Under the pieces are notes generated by a model. The model did not search any database, was not told where the DNA came from, and worked only from the letters and a program-made list of their open reading frames with translations. From contig JAVJSD010000101.1 in NCBI GenBank assembly GCA_040219575.1, positions 124,001-188,000 of the forward strand: a stretch of DNA of 64,000 nucleotides, in the 5' to 3' direction. The position numbers and the translations under genes were made by a program. This document shows positions 7,825-16,489 of the stretch, piece after piece. This DNA comes from JAVJSD01 sp040219575 (GTDB lineage: Bacteria > Planctomycetota > Planctomycetia > Pirellulales > Pirellulaceae). How positions within the stretch are numbered: position 1 is the first letter of the stretch; every line of letters begins with the position of its first letter.

Positions 7825-8736
7825 CTAGCGCCGCTTCGCCAACTCCGACAGCAGTTGCTTCGCCTGCGTCTGATGCTTGCTTTCGTGCTTCGCGACGAAC
7901 TCCGCGTGCTGTTTCGCCTTGTCGTAGGACAGGGCGGCTTCGGCGGCCGGTTGGAACGCGTCGCCCTGCAGTTTGTAGGCCCGGGCAAGGTTCAGGCGAG
8001 CTTCCAGGTACAGAGCGCTGGCGAGTTCTTCGGCGGCGGCCGCCTCCAACAGCGACTCGCCGTAGTTGATCGCCTGGGCGTACCGCTTCAGGGAATCGTC
8101 GCACCATGCCTTCGCGGCCAGCACGTAGACGCGGACCCTCAGTCCCCGAAATTCCTGCGGCTCGTTTGGAAGATTCAGCAGATCGGAAAGCACCTCCGCC
8201 GCTGATTGGGGCTGATGCAGCTTCGCCAGGCACCGGCCTTGATACATGCGGGCGTACAAACCCGCCAGTCGCGTTCGGTAGGTCTCATAGATCTCTCGGT
8301 AGAGGCGCTCGGCCTGTTGCAGTCGGTTGGTTCCTTCCTCGCCGTCGTAGAGTTCGGCCGACTCCTCGACGATCGCCGCTCCCAGCAGGCGCGTTTGCAA
8401 ATAGTCGGCTCTCAACCTGGCCCTTTTGGCGATCCGTGGATCGCCGGGAGGAACCACCGGGGGAAACACTTCCAGCTTCTCCTTGATGCCGGCCTGGTAA
8501 TCACTCATCAAACGCCGCGCTTCTTCATACTTCTTCCGGGCCTGCTCGCGTTTCGCCTGCGCCGCCTCTGCCTCCTTCGCAGCGGCTGCTTCGTCCACGA
8601 GCGCGCGGGCTTGCTCGATGAGTGCGTTCGCCCTGGCGAACGACATCGGATCGTCTCCAAGCGCGGGACGCATCCACGAAATACCCGCGAGCAGGACCGC
8701 GATGAACGTCAACATCAAGGATCGCCGCAGGGTCAT
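7825..8736 (-). CDS. Exported TPR-like helical repeat protein
   Basis: 303 residues from the ATG at 8736, chosen because a GGAGGAGAA site lies six bases before it; an ATG nine codons upstream has no such site. A signal peptide (about 1-27, ending ALGDD) is followed by a helical, Ala/Glu/Lys-rich region with charged coiled-coil character (30-75) and several TPR-like helix pairs (about 95-300, for example AAEVLSDLLNLPNEPQEF and ARLNLARAYKLQGDAF). Probably a periplasmic scaffold. No enzymatic domain is visible. Function unknown. Confidence 0.75.
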   Translation of the reverse strand: MTLRRSLMLTFIAVLLAGISWMRPALGDDPMSFARANALIEQARALVDEAAAAKEAEAAQAKREQARKKYEEARRLMSDYQAGIKEKLEVFPPVVPPGDPRIAKRARLRADYLQTRLLGAAIVEESAELYDGEEGTNRLQQAERLYREIYETYRTRLAGLYARMYQGRCLAKLHQPQSAAEVLSDLLNLPNEPQEFRGLRVRVYVLAAKAWCDDSLKRYAQAINYGESLLEAAAAEELASALYLEARLNLARAYKLQGDAFQPAAEAALSYDKAKQHAEFVAKHESKHQTQAKQLLSELAKRR

Positions 8737-8949
8737 GGCAAGTTCTCCTCCGCTCTCGTCCACAAAGACGCGAGATGCCGGGATAGTGCAACGGTGTCCG
8801 CCGCCTTGAATTCGTTTCCTGACGGCGGACTATTCCCGCTTCGCGTCCGACGACAAACAGACATGGGAACAGGCACGCCTGGCGGGTAAAACCACAAATT
8901 TCCCCTTGTCGACGACGGCGGAGCCGTCGGCTTGGCGGACGATTCTGCG

Positions 8950-9876
8950 TTAGTCTTTCGCGTTCTCGTTTTCCTTCGCCTTGAGAGCGGCCGGCGAGGC
9001 GAAGTAGAGCCGGACCGTGGAGACGACCGAGATTTCGGGACGCATGGGAAGGGCGGCGGGTTGAATGTCGCTGTCGCTGTCGAGGCCGCGGTAGTAGGTG
9101 TTTTGGGGGCGGAAGGCGCGGACGAAAGGAATGTCGCGGCGGTAGGCCTGCGTGACCGACTCTTCGTAGGTCCGCTCGAACGACTCGTACATCGACTGCG
9201 GGTAACGCACCTCGGTCCGCTCCTGCAAGTTGATCACCGCCGGGCGATCGGGCAGCAGCGCCAGCAGCATGTCGGCCTTGGCCTTGGCGGCTTCGATCGC
9301 CTGGGCGCGGGCCTTCGTCTTGTGCGCGTCGAGGTCGTCGTTGGCGTAGTCGAAGGCGATGATGTCGGTGACGCCTTCGGCGAAGGCGCTGTTGAGGGCC
9401 TCCTCCGCCCGGGCTTCGCTTTCGACCGCCAGGTGCAGGTTGGATTGCATGCGGTAGCCGACCTTCTTCTCCAAGCCCACTTCGATGTCGCCCCGCCGTT
9501 CGATCTCGAACTCGTAGCGCGGCAGGATGGCGATGAAGTCGGCGTGGATGTTTTCCGGGGCGACGCCCAGCTTCGTCCAAGCGGCCGTCACGCGACTGGC
9601 GGTGGTTTCGACCAGCTTCTGGCACTCCTGAGCCGATTCCGCTTCGCCGGTGACCGCCAGCACCACGCGGACCGCCGTGGGAGGCACGCGCAGTTCGGCG
9701 CGGCCGTCGATCGTGATATAGCTCTCGACTTCTTCCCGCGCCAGCATCGGCAGACCCGAGACGCCGGATTCGAATTCCCGACCGGCCCGAGACCCGCCGT
9801 GTTGGGCGGGGGCCAGCGTCGCCAGCAGGCAGAGCAACAGACAAGAAACGACGAACGTGGGTCGCGTGCGCAGCAT
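8950..9876 (-). CDS. SIMPL (DUF541) domain exported protein
   Basis: 308 residues from the ATG at 9876, which is preceded by AGGAGT; the open frame continues upstream without support. A signal peptide (about 1-26, ending LAPAQ) is followed by the SIMPL pattern: ITIDGRAELRVPPTAVRVVLAVTGEAESAQECQ, a region with ARAQAIEAAKAKADMLLALL, and a beta-rich C-terminus. SIMPL proteins are periplasmic or outer-membrane associated, linked to oxidative stress protection and pore-forming assemblies. The C-terminal 60 residues are longer and more acidic or Asn-rich than usual. Transcribed alone, divergent from the next gene. Confidence 0.85.
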   Translation of the reverse strand: MLRTRPTFVVSCLLLCLLATLAPAQHGGSRAGREFESGVSGLPMLAREEVESYITIDGRAELRVPPTAVRVVLAVTGEAESAQECQKLVETTASRVTAAWTKLGVAPENIHADFIAILPRYEFEIERRGDIEVGLEKKVGYRMQSNLHLAVESEARAEEALNSAFAEGVTDIIAFDYANDDLDAHKTKARAQAIEAAKAKADMLLALLPDRPAVINLQERTEVRYPQSMYESFERTYEESVTQAYRRDIPFVRAFRPQNTYYRGLDSDSDIQPAALPMRPEISVVSTVRLYFASPAALKAKENENAKD

Positions 9877-10127
9877 GATCGTACTCCTGAAGATGAGCCG
9901 GCCTGCGAGCCATTGTACCGCATGCTGACGCTGAGCGGGGGAGCGCGCGGACCGCAAGGCGACGCTCATCAGAGTCGGCGGCGGCGGCGATCGTCGAAAT
10001 TGACGCGCGGACGGGCGCACGACGGACGGCGATTTCTCATTTTCTGTCACATTTCGGCGCGGTCTGCGCTTCTAGCTGCAAAAGCTCTTTGCTCCTATCT
10101 CCCATCTCTTCCTACAGGAGTCGGCTC

Positions 10128-11183
10128 ATGAAAGTCATGGTCCCCCTTCTCGTCGCGGCACTGGTTTGCACTTCGGTCTCGGGCGACTGCGCGGAGAAAT
10201 CCGCCGCCCAATCCACAGGCGATGCCTCGTTGCGTGATGGACGATTGTCTTCGAACGCTCGGGACGGCGGCGATTCGCCCCGCTTGCGCGGCGACTCGAA
10301 TATGCAATTGGAGCAAACCGAAGGAGACGGCGCGCTTGGCGAGTTCGACATGCTCATCCCGGTGCAGGTGAATTCGATGTGGCAGACCCGCGGCGGCACG
10401 TTCCTGCAATTCGAGTTTCAAACCACGGCGCCGACGGCGGCGATGATCTGCCTGAGCAAGTCCTGGATCGAGCCAGTACAAGCCGCCGATGGAAGCTGGA
10501 GCGTGGCTGGAAGCGTCGAGCGGTTGGGCTTCTCTGGCATCAACGTCAATCACTCGGTGGCGGTCAAGGATCTCGACCCGGACAGCGTTTATTTCGTGGT
10601 GATCTTGTTCGATCCGCCTCCGCAATACGCGATCGCGGGCACAAAGCCCTATCATTGGGTCGACACTACACTCAAGCGGCGCGTCTCCGTTTCGATTGTA
10701 TTTCTGTATATGATCGACGACTCGGACGACCTCAGCGCCGGCGACCTGTTGTTCAACTTTCAGATCGGCTCTCCGTCCGCCGACTTCTGGCACGCGGGCA
10801 ACTCCTGGGACCACTTCGAGAAACCGGCCAGTGGACGCCTTCAGATCGACAGCGGCGACGGGATTTGGCCGGGGATCCACATGCACGCCCTGGGCGTCGG
10901 CGACGCCGTCAAGCTGACCGCCTGCTGCAACGACGCTGACGCCAAATACACTGGCGGACTCAACGTGCCCGACGTCTACAAGGGAACGGGCTGCAACGAG
11001 AACGCCGAGTGGAACAGCGACGGCTGGACGTTCGACATCTCCGGAGGAACGGAGATGTCGACCGGCCTGACGCTCTGGGACAGGGAGGAATATGGATTCG
11101 ATTTCGTGAAGACGGTCGACGAGAGCGACGTCTCCAGCCTGGAGTATCAAGTCTGGGGCTCGGTCCACGTCAGCTACGAATGA
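10128..11183 (+). CDS. Exported protein of unknown function
   Basis: 351 residues. ATG at 10128 is preceded by CAGGAG. The signal peptide is MKVMVPLLVAALVCTSVSG. After an unstructured Asp/Ser/Arg-rich stretch (30-75), the rest is beta-rich with many aromatic residues (for example SVYFVVILFDPPPQYAIAG and VSIVFLYMIDDSDD), suggesting one or two beta-sandwich domains. Two Cys pairs (TACCND and GTGCNEN region) could form disulfides. I do not recognise the family. An AT-rich promoter-like region and the divergent SIMPL gene lie upstream. Confidence 0.75.
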   Translation: MKVMVPLLVAALVCTSVSGDCAEKSAAQSTGDASLRDGRLSSNARDGGDSPRLRGDSNMQLEQTEGDGALGEFDMLIPVQVNSMWQTRGGTFLQFEFQTTAPTAAMICLSKSWIEPVQAADGSWSVAGSVERLGFSGINVNHSVAVKDLDPDSVYFVVILFDPPPQYAIAGTKPYHWVDTTLKRRVSVSIVFLYMIDDSDDLSAGDLLFNFQIGSPSADFWHAGNSWDHFEKPASGRLQIDSGDGIWPGIHMHALGVGDAVKLTACCNDADAKYTGGLNVPDVYKGTGCNENAEWNSDGWTFDISGGTEMSTGLTLWDREEYGFDFVKTVDESDVSSLEYQVWGSVHVSYE

Positions 11184-11297
11184 ACGCGCTGCGCGGTCCA
11201 TCGAGCTTGCCGGAAATCGGCCGCGCTTCCGCTCAGGCGATGAAAACCGCCGCATTACGGCCGAACTCCGCCGAACTCCAATGAAGAAAAACCTGGC

Positions 11298-11346
11298 TTG
11301 ACTCAACTACATCTGTACGTGTATCCTGCGTGCCGTACATTTGTAC
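11298..11346 (+). promoter_or_regulatory. Promoter with two BlaI/CopY-type operator boxes
   Basis: TTGACT (11298-11303), 18 bases, TATCCT (11322-11327). TACATCTGTA (11308-11317) sits in the spacer and TACATTTGTA (11336-11345) just downstream; both match TACA-NN-TGTA, the known cop/bla operator core. They are 28 bases apart, start to start. A BlaI family repressor starts 40 bases downstream, so autoregulation is the natural reading. Confidence 0.7.
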
Positions 11347-11387
11347 TTGAATTCCCCGTCAGGCCCGCCACACCTTCAGGAGAACAC

Positions 11388-11768
11388 GTGACGCATCGTC
11401 CGGCGTTGTCGAAGAGCGAGATGGAGGTCGCCCGAATTCTGTGGCAACTGGGCAACGCCACGGTGCGGGAGGTGCACGAGGCGTTTCCCGCCGAGCGGGC
11501 GATCGACTTCACGACGGTGCAGACCTACCTGCGGCGGTTGGAGCAGAAGGGGTACGTCTCGGGAAAACTCGACGGGCGGACGCGCGTGTATTCGCCGAAA
11601 GTCAAACCGCGGACCGTGATTCGCGAGACAATCGACGACCTGGTCGATCGCCTGTTCGGCGGCGACGCCCTGCCGCTGATGCGGCATCTGATCGAAGACC
11701 AGAAGATCAGCGACGAGGAACTCGCCCAACTGCGCGAGCTGATCGATCGCCGCGAGCAGGACAAATAA
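11388..11768 (+). CDS. BlaI/MecI/CopY family transcriptional repressor
   Basis: 126 residues with a GTG start at 11388 preceded by CAGGAG. The N-terminal winged helix (about 4-75) reads LSKSEMEVARILWQLGNATV, FTTVQTYLRRLEQKGYV and RVYSPKV, typical for the family. The helical C-terminus (80-126) mediates dimerisation. Family members repress their own operon and are inactivated by cleavage through a BlaR1-type M56 protease. The M56 gene follows after 17 bases, giving the classic repressor-sensor pair. The target genes are not obvious beyond this operon. Confidence 0.93.
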   Translation: MTHRPALSKSEMEVARILWQLGNATVREVHEAFPAERAIDFTTVQTYLRRLEQKGYVSGKLDGRTRVYSPKVKPRTVIRETIDDLVDRLFGGDALPLMRHLIEDQKISDEELAQLRELIDRREQDK

Positions 11769-11785
11769 CAACGGGGGAATGCAGG

Positions 11786-14700
11786 ATGCCCGACGTGAAT
11801 GCAACGGACCTGATGGCGATGCTGTGGTCGCAGGTGTGGCAAGTGACGCTGGTGGCGTTATTGGTCGCCCTGCTGGTTCGCTGGCTGGCGCGGAACCGGC
11901 CGCACCTGGCGCACGTGCTGTGGCTGCTGGTGTTGTTGAAGTGCCTGACGCCGCCGCTGTGGAGCAGTCCGGGCGGCGTGTTCTGCTGGCTGCAAGCGAG
12001 CACGGCGAGCGAACCGGCGGCGACGAACGAATTGCCGCCCTCACCGCCATCGTCGGACAGGGCCGACGGCGCGGGCGAGCCGCATGACGCCGACGTGGTG
12101 GTGTACGCGCCCCGTCGATCGGCGACGACCGACGCCATGGCCGCGTGGATTCCCCGCCAGACGGAGGCGCAATCGCCGCCGCGGTCGACCGACGGTTGGA
12201 CCTGGCGAACCCGTACGCTGGCCGCGCTGCTGGCCGTTTGGCTGTCGGGAGTCGGCGTGGTGGTGGCGGCGGGAGCGTGGCGATGGTGGGCATGCTGGAA
12301 GCGATTGCGTGGGGCGGCGGCGGTCGACGATCGCCGCGTGAAGGCGCAGCTGGCGCGGCTCTCCCGGAAGCTTGGCGTGCGGCGTCGCGTGCGGTTGCTC
12401 ATCACCAACAGCCGCGTCGGCCCGGCGGTGATCGGGGTGGTGCGGCCCTTGATCGTGTTGCCGTTGGTCGTGGTTCAGGGTAAGTCGGCGGCGGAGCTCG
12501 AGCCGATTCTAGCGCACGAGCTCATGCACATTCGCCGCGGCGACCTGTGGATCAGCCTGTTGCAGACGCTGGCGCAGACGCTGTGGTGGTTTCATCCGCT
12601 GGTGTGGCTGGCCAGCCGTTTGATCTCGCGCGAAGCCGAACGTTGCTGCGACGAGCAAGTGGTGGCCGAACTCCACTGCGAGCCGGCGACGTACGCCCGC
12701 AGCCTGCTGGATGTGTTGGATCTGAAACAGACGCTATTGGCGGTTCCCACGTTCCCCGGCGTGCGGCCGGTGGAAGTCACCTCGAAACGATTGGAGCGAA
12801 TCATGCAACTCGGACAAGGATGTCGCAAGCGAACGCCGTGGTGGTGTTGGATGTTGCTCGTGGTGCTGGCGGCGGCCGCCTTGCCGGGCGCGGCGTTTCA
12901 GGCCGCGGCCGGAGAAGGCAGCGCCGGGAAACGCGATCCGAACAAGACGGAGGAGCCGTGGACGCCGGTCGGCGCGAAACAACCGCTGGTCGTCGTTTAC
13001 AAGGTCGACGGCCTGCTTAAGCGAATCCGGGACGAATACCACGTCGGCGGCGATCGGGCCCGGCAGATCCTGCGAGGCTATTTGCCCGCGGGTCCGCTGG
13101 GCGTCGAGGAAAACTTCGCCTGGCAAGACGACGGGCTCGTTGTGCTCGCCGCGCACACCCGGCACCAGGAAATCTCCAAGATCCTCGACCTGTTGCGAAA
13201 AACAGGCTTTCGCACGATTCGTTTCGACACGATCATCGCCACGGCCGACAGGAAGTTCGTCGACAAGATCATCGGCGACTGGCAGGTGTTGCCTGGCGAC
13301 GAGAAGGATGTGGAGACGGCGCTTGATTTCAACGCCATGACCTTCGACGACGTCGCGCCCGTGGAATCGATCGCCGGCAAGCGAGCCGCCCAAGGCCTGG
13401 CGACGGAGATCACCGAGCGGCGCACACCCGCCACCATGCAGGTGCTCGACGAACAGCGCCGCGCGGCCGTGATGCAGGCGCTGCAGGGCGACGCCCGGTC
13501 GAATACGCTCGCGTGTCCCACGGTGACGTTGTTCGATCGGCAGAAGGCGCTCATCGCCGACACCGTGCAGCGCCCGTTCGTCGTGGGGGTGAAGCGGAAC
13601 GAAGACGGGGCAATCGACCCCAACGTCCGCATCGTCAACGAAGGGTTGATCGTGCGGCTGCACCCGCAGCTTGAAGGAGACGCCAAGCTGCGGCTCAGTT
13701 GCGGCGTGACGTTTTCCGACATCCGCGACGTCGGCACCACGACGATTCCCGGCGGAGGGGAAAAGTCGATCACTTTGCAAGTCCCCGAAGTCGCCACGAT
13801 CAAGATCGACTCGCTCGTCCAACTCGAGAACGGCAAGACGCTGGCCATCGGCGGCCTGAATCGCCGCAATCGCAACGGCAAAGAAGAGTCGCTGCTGGTG
13901 CTGATTCGCGCCCGGGTTCTCCCGCTGCTGGATGACGAAGCCGACGATCACCACGACGCGGCGGCGGCCGAAGACGCTCCGCCCATCGCCCGAAGCGTCG
14001 CCGACGCCACGGCGGGCAATCACGCATACTACGGCAAATCGGATTGGAGGCTGGCGGCGGACGATCGCAAGGAGAATGCCGACACGGAGCTATCTCGCAC
14101 GCTCGACAAGAAGATCGACGTCGATTGGTCGGACGTCGCGTTGGCCGACGCGCTCCTGTCACTGGCGCAAACCGCCGGCGTGAACGTCACGATCGACGAC
14201 GAGGGACTTCACGAAGAAGGCGTGACGAAGTCCATGAAGGTCTCTCTCGACGTCAAGCAGGTCTCGGTGCGGAGCGTACTGCGACTGCTCCTCGAACCGC
14301 TGCATCTGACCTACCGGATCAAAGACGAGACGCTGCAGGTCACGAGCAAGGAGCGCGCTCGCGGAGAGACGCTTGCGATGGTCTACGCCGTGGCCGATCT
14401 CGTCGTCCCCGTCGCGAAAACCGTGCGTATCTCGAAGCTCGAACCGGGCAAGCGTACGCAGGACAAACAACCAGTCGTCGAATTCAACTCCCTGGTGGAG
14501 TTGATCACCAGCACGGTCGCTCCGGATACCTGGAGCAACGTGGGCGGCTCTGGCGCCATCTCGCCCTTTGAAACCAACTTGAGTCTCGTCGTCAGGCAGA
14601 CGCGGGACGTCCACGAAGAGATCGCCGATCTGCTGGAGCAACTGCGGCGGTTGCAGGACATCCAGGTAACGCTGCAGGTGCAGACGGCGCGGGTCTCCGC

Positions 14701-15205
14701 TGAACGCTTCGATTGGATCTCGCGCCATCCCGAGGTCATGCAGGGCGAGCAGCTCGCCGACTTCCTCAGTTGCCTCGAGAGCCATAGCGACGTCGCAGTC
14801 CGGCAGGGGCCGAAGATCACCCTGTTCAATGGACAGGGACTCGAGTGGCAGCTGGACAAGGAATTCACGGGGGAAGCGGCGCCGCTGATGCTGCAACTGC
14901 AACCGGTCGCATCCGGCGACCGGCGTCATGTGCGGCTCAGCACGACCGTGAACGCCGACAACGCCCTCAGCGCGCTGGCCAATGCGGAATCGGTCGCGGT
15001 GCCCGACGGCGCCTCGATGGTGTTCGACCTCACGGAGGAGTTGCACACGCAGAACTCGGCGCCGGCGGGCGTGGTGCACAGTCCGCAAGTGCGCGACTTG
15101 CTGGCCAAGTCGATGCGGCGGCGAGGCGGCCAGCGAACGCTCTGCATCATCACGCCCACCATCGTGATCCAAGAGGAGGAGCAGCAGGCAGCCATCCCGC
15201 GATGA
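11786..15205 (+). CDS. M56 (BlaR1-type) metalloprotease fused to secretin-like modules
   Basis: 1,139 residues. Membrane helices lie near 12-35, 40-60 and 145-170. The gluzincin motif is H244-E-L-M-H248 in a cytosolic loop, with the EAERCCDEQVV segment about 40 residues on. A further helix spans about 353-371. BlaR1 and MecR1 carry a penicillin-binding sensor after this helix. Here there is instead about 765 residues of exported sequence: a secretin-like beta module (about 560-713, with LVQLENGKTLAIGGL), an STN/N0-like domain (about 772-865), an N1-like region (about 898-968) and a second secretin-like module to the end. Start ATG at 11786, preceded by GGGGGA. The ligand is unknown; penicillin binding is not expected. 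Confidence 0.85.
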   Translation: MPDVNATDLMAMLWSQVWQVTLVALLVALLVRWLARNRPHLAHVLWLLVLLKCLTPPLWSSPGGVFCWLQASTASEPAATNELPPSPPSSDRADGAGEPHDADVVVYAPRRSATTDAMAAWIPRQTEAQSPPRSTDGWTWRTRTLAALLAVWLSGVGVVVAAGAWRWWACWKRLRGAAAVDDRRVKAQLARLSRKLGVRRRVRLLITNSRVGPAVIGVVRPLIVLPLVVVQGKSAAELEPILAHELMHIRRGDLWISLLQTLAQTLWWFHPLVWLASRLISREAERCCDEQVVAELHCEPATYARSLLDVLDLKQTLLAVPTFPGVRPVEVTSKRLERIMQLGQGCRKRTPWWCWMLLVVLAAAALPGAAFQAAAGEGSAGKRDPNKTEEPWTPVGAKQPLVVVYKVDGLLKRIRDEYHVGGDRARQILRGYLPAGPLGVEENFAWQDDGLVVLAAHTRHQEISKILDLLRKTGFRTIRFDTIIATADRKFVDKIIGDWQVLPGDEKDVETALDFNAMTFDDVAPVESIAGKRAAQGLATEITERRTPATMQVLDEQRRAAVMQALQGDARSNTLACPTVTLFDRQKALIADTVQRPFVVGVKRNEDGAIDPNVRIVNEGLIVRLHPQLEGDAKLRLSCGVTFSDIRDVGTTTIPGGGEKSITLQVPEVATIKIDSLVQLENGKTLAIGGLNRRNRNGKEESLLVLIRARVLPLLDDEADDHHDAAAAEDAPPIARSVADATAGNHAYYGKSDWRLAADDRKENADTELSRTLDKKIDVDWSDVALADALLSLAQTAGVNVTIDDEGLHEEGVTKSMKVSLDVKQVSVRSVLRLLLEPLHLTYRIKDETLQVTSKERARGETLAMVYAVADLVVPVAKTVRISKLEPGKRTQDKQPVVEFNSLVELITSTVAPDTWSNVGGSGAISPFETNLSLVVRQTRDVHEEIADLLEQLRRLQDIQVTLQVQTARVSAERFDWISRHPEVMQGEQLADFLSCLESHSDVAVRQGPKITLFNGQGLEWQLDKEFTGEAAPLMLQLQPVASGDRRHVRLSTTVNADNALSALANAESVAVPDGASMVFDLTEELHTQNSAPAGVVHSPQVRDLLAKSMRRRGGQRTLCIITPTIVIQEEEQQAAIPR

Positions 15206-15265
15206 ACCGGCGCTAGAACGGCCATAAAACTTCCCGTTCTGAGACGCATGATCTCAAATCGAGAC

Positions 15266-15300
15266 CCCGCGTGGAGCCGCCTCCACGCGGGTTTTTCTTT
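15266..15300 (+). terminator. Rho-independent terminator of the blaI-M56 operon
   Basis: CCCGCGTGGAG (15266-15276) pairs perfectly with 15281-15291 across a four-base loop, followed by TTTTTCTTTTC. It lies 60 bases after the M56 stop. Confidence 0.92.
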
Positions 15301-15365
15301 TCTTGCTCGCTCTAACCTATTGCTAATTCAAAACTTGCCGAGCGACTTCCAGCGAACTCCCTGAG

Positions 15366-15382
15366 TTGGCACGGGTGCTGCA
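15366..15382 (+). promoter_or_regulatory. Sigma-54-type promoter
   Basis: TTGGCACG-N4-CTGCA: the GG (-24) and GC (-12) pairs are 12 bases apart and only one base differs from TTGGCACG-N4-TTGCA. The next start codon is 64 bases downstream. No sigma-54 activator gene is next to it. Confidence 0.6.
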
Positions 15383-15445
15383 TTAAGTCTCGTCAACAAG
15401 CGAGGGCTTGAGAAAGTCACACAAGTAAGTGCGAGAGAAACAACC

Positions 15446-16147
15446 ATGAAAACCGTCCTGATCGCCGCCTCATTCGCCGCGGGAGCACTGGTCGCAGGTA
15501 TCGTCAATGCTCAGAGTCCGAGCGAGGGCGCGATCGCCATTCGCCAAGGCAACAACGGTACGCCGGTGATTTACGATCACGCCTCGACACTGGAGGAAGG
15601 CGTGCTTCGCGGTTGGGCCGACTTGTACCGCGGCGCGGGCGACTACAACTACAGCACCTCGTTGGCCAACATCAACAATCAGCAGGCGTACAGCTTGGCC
15701 CTCGACAATTCGGTCAAGCGGGCTCAGGCCTACTTCGCCCGACGGGAAGTGAATCGACAGGCCAAACTGCAACAGCACCAACGTCCCTCGGCCGAGGACA
15801 TCGCCCGGTTCGCCAGCGAGCGGGCGCCCGAGCGGTTGGCGAAGTACGAGTACTCCGCCACGCTGGGAGATTTGAACTGGCCGGCGATCCTCAACGACTC
15901 CGCCTACACGACGGAGCGGGAAGCGCTCGACGCGTTGTTCGCCGACCGCAGCCTCGAAGACAGTGGACTGGGAAGCGCCAATCACCGCCAGATCGAACAG
16001 GTCAGCAAGCGGATGGCGGCCATGCTGAAGAGCCGCATCCGCGACTACAGCCCCAGCGAGTACTCCGCCGCCAAGAGCTTCCTCAAGAGGCTCGAGCGGG
16101 AGTCGCTGGAGCAGGTCTCGCCGGCCACCGGTCTGGCGTTCAAATAA
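15446..16147 (+). CDS. Small exported helical protein, unknown
   Basis: 233 residues. The signal peptide MKTVLIAASFAAGALVAGIVNAQS is clear. The mature part is helical and Ala/Arg/Glu/Gln-rich, with one conspicuous segment GWADLYRGAGDYNYSTSLANINNQQAYSLALDNSVKRAQAYF-like around residues 52-90, a pattern I have seen in planctomycete-only families. There are no cysteines in the mature part and no known domain. It is a single-gene transcript between a sigma-54-like promoter and two hairpin terminators, so it may be strongly and conditionally expressed. Confidence 0.8.
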   Translation: MKTVLIAASFAAGALVAGIVNAQSPSEGAIAIRQGNNGTPVIYDHASTLEEGVLRGWADLYRGAGDYNYSTSLANINNQQAYSLALDNSVKRAQAYFARREVNRQAKLQQHQRPSAEDIARFASERAPERLAKYEYSATLGDLNWPAILNDSAYTTEREALDALFADRSLEDSGLGSANHRQIEQVSKRMAAMLKSRIRDYSPSEYSAAKSFLKRLERESLEQVSPATGLAFK

Positions 16148-16156
16148 AACACGTTG

Positions 16157-16265
16157 TTCTCTCGCAGGGCGGTTCGGAACAGCCGCCCTGTTGAGAGAGT
16201 TTGAAAGCACCCTCTCTCTCGCTCCGCGGGGCTCGACTTCGGTCGAGCCCCGCTCGTTTTTCTTG
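16157..16265 (+). terminator. Two consecutive hairpin terminators
   Basis: The first hairpin has CAGGGCGG/CCGCCCTG arms around 16165-16191. The second is a perfect 12-bp stem (16227-16238 with 16243-16254) closed by a TTCG tetraloop and followed by TCGTTTTTCTTG. The second is a textbook intrinsic terminator. Confidence 0.88.
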
Positions 16266-16277
16266 CGTCGCACCCCC

Positions 16278-16392
16278 GTAGGGCAGGCATCTTGCCTGCC
16301 TTGGCAGCTTCGTAGGGCAGGCATCCTGCCTGCCTCTTGGCAGCCTGGAAGGCCGCCCTACTTTCACCCGTAGGGCAGGCATCCTGCCTGCC
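16278..16392. repeat. Three copies of palindromic repeat family B
   Basis: GTAGGGCAGGC-AT(C/T)-TTGCCTGCC-type 23-mers at 16278-16300, 16312-16334 and 16370-16392. The middle copy plus the following sequence forms a 50-base unit bounded by GTAGGGC and GCCCTAC (16312-16361). Related copies lie at 35116 and 35358. Confidence 0.85.
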
Positions 16393-16489
16393 TTTTGACA
16401 GCCTGGCAGGCCGCCCCGCGTAGCGCGTACCTGGGCGAAACCCATCGGCGGGTTACAATTCGTTGCAGAGGAGAACCCCCACGACGACG

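Noticed and set aside
6501..7988. Long minus-strand frame opposite the SHD1 gene
   Set aside because: Runs across the SHD1 gene, the repeat element and part of the TPR gene; low-complexity and no domain.
12734..14023. 429-codon minus-strand frame inside the M56 gene
   Set aside because: Shadow of the plus-strand gene, His/Arg/Gln-rich, with no recognisable domain.
11786..15205. Beta-lactam resistance sensor
   Set aside because: The penicillin-binding sensor domain is replaced by secretin-like modules and no beta-lactamase gene is adjacent.
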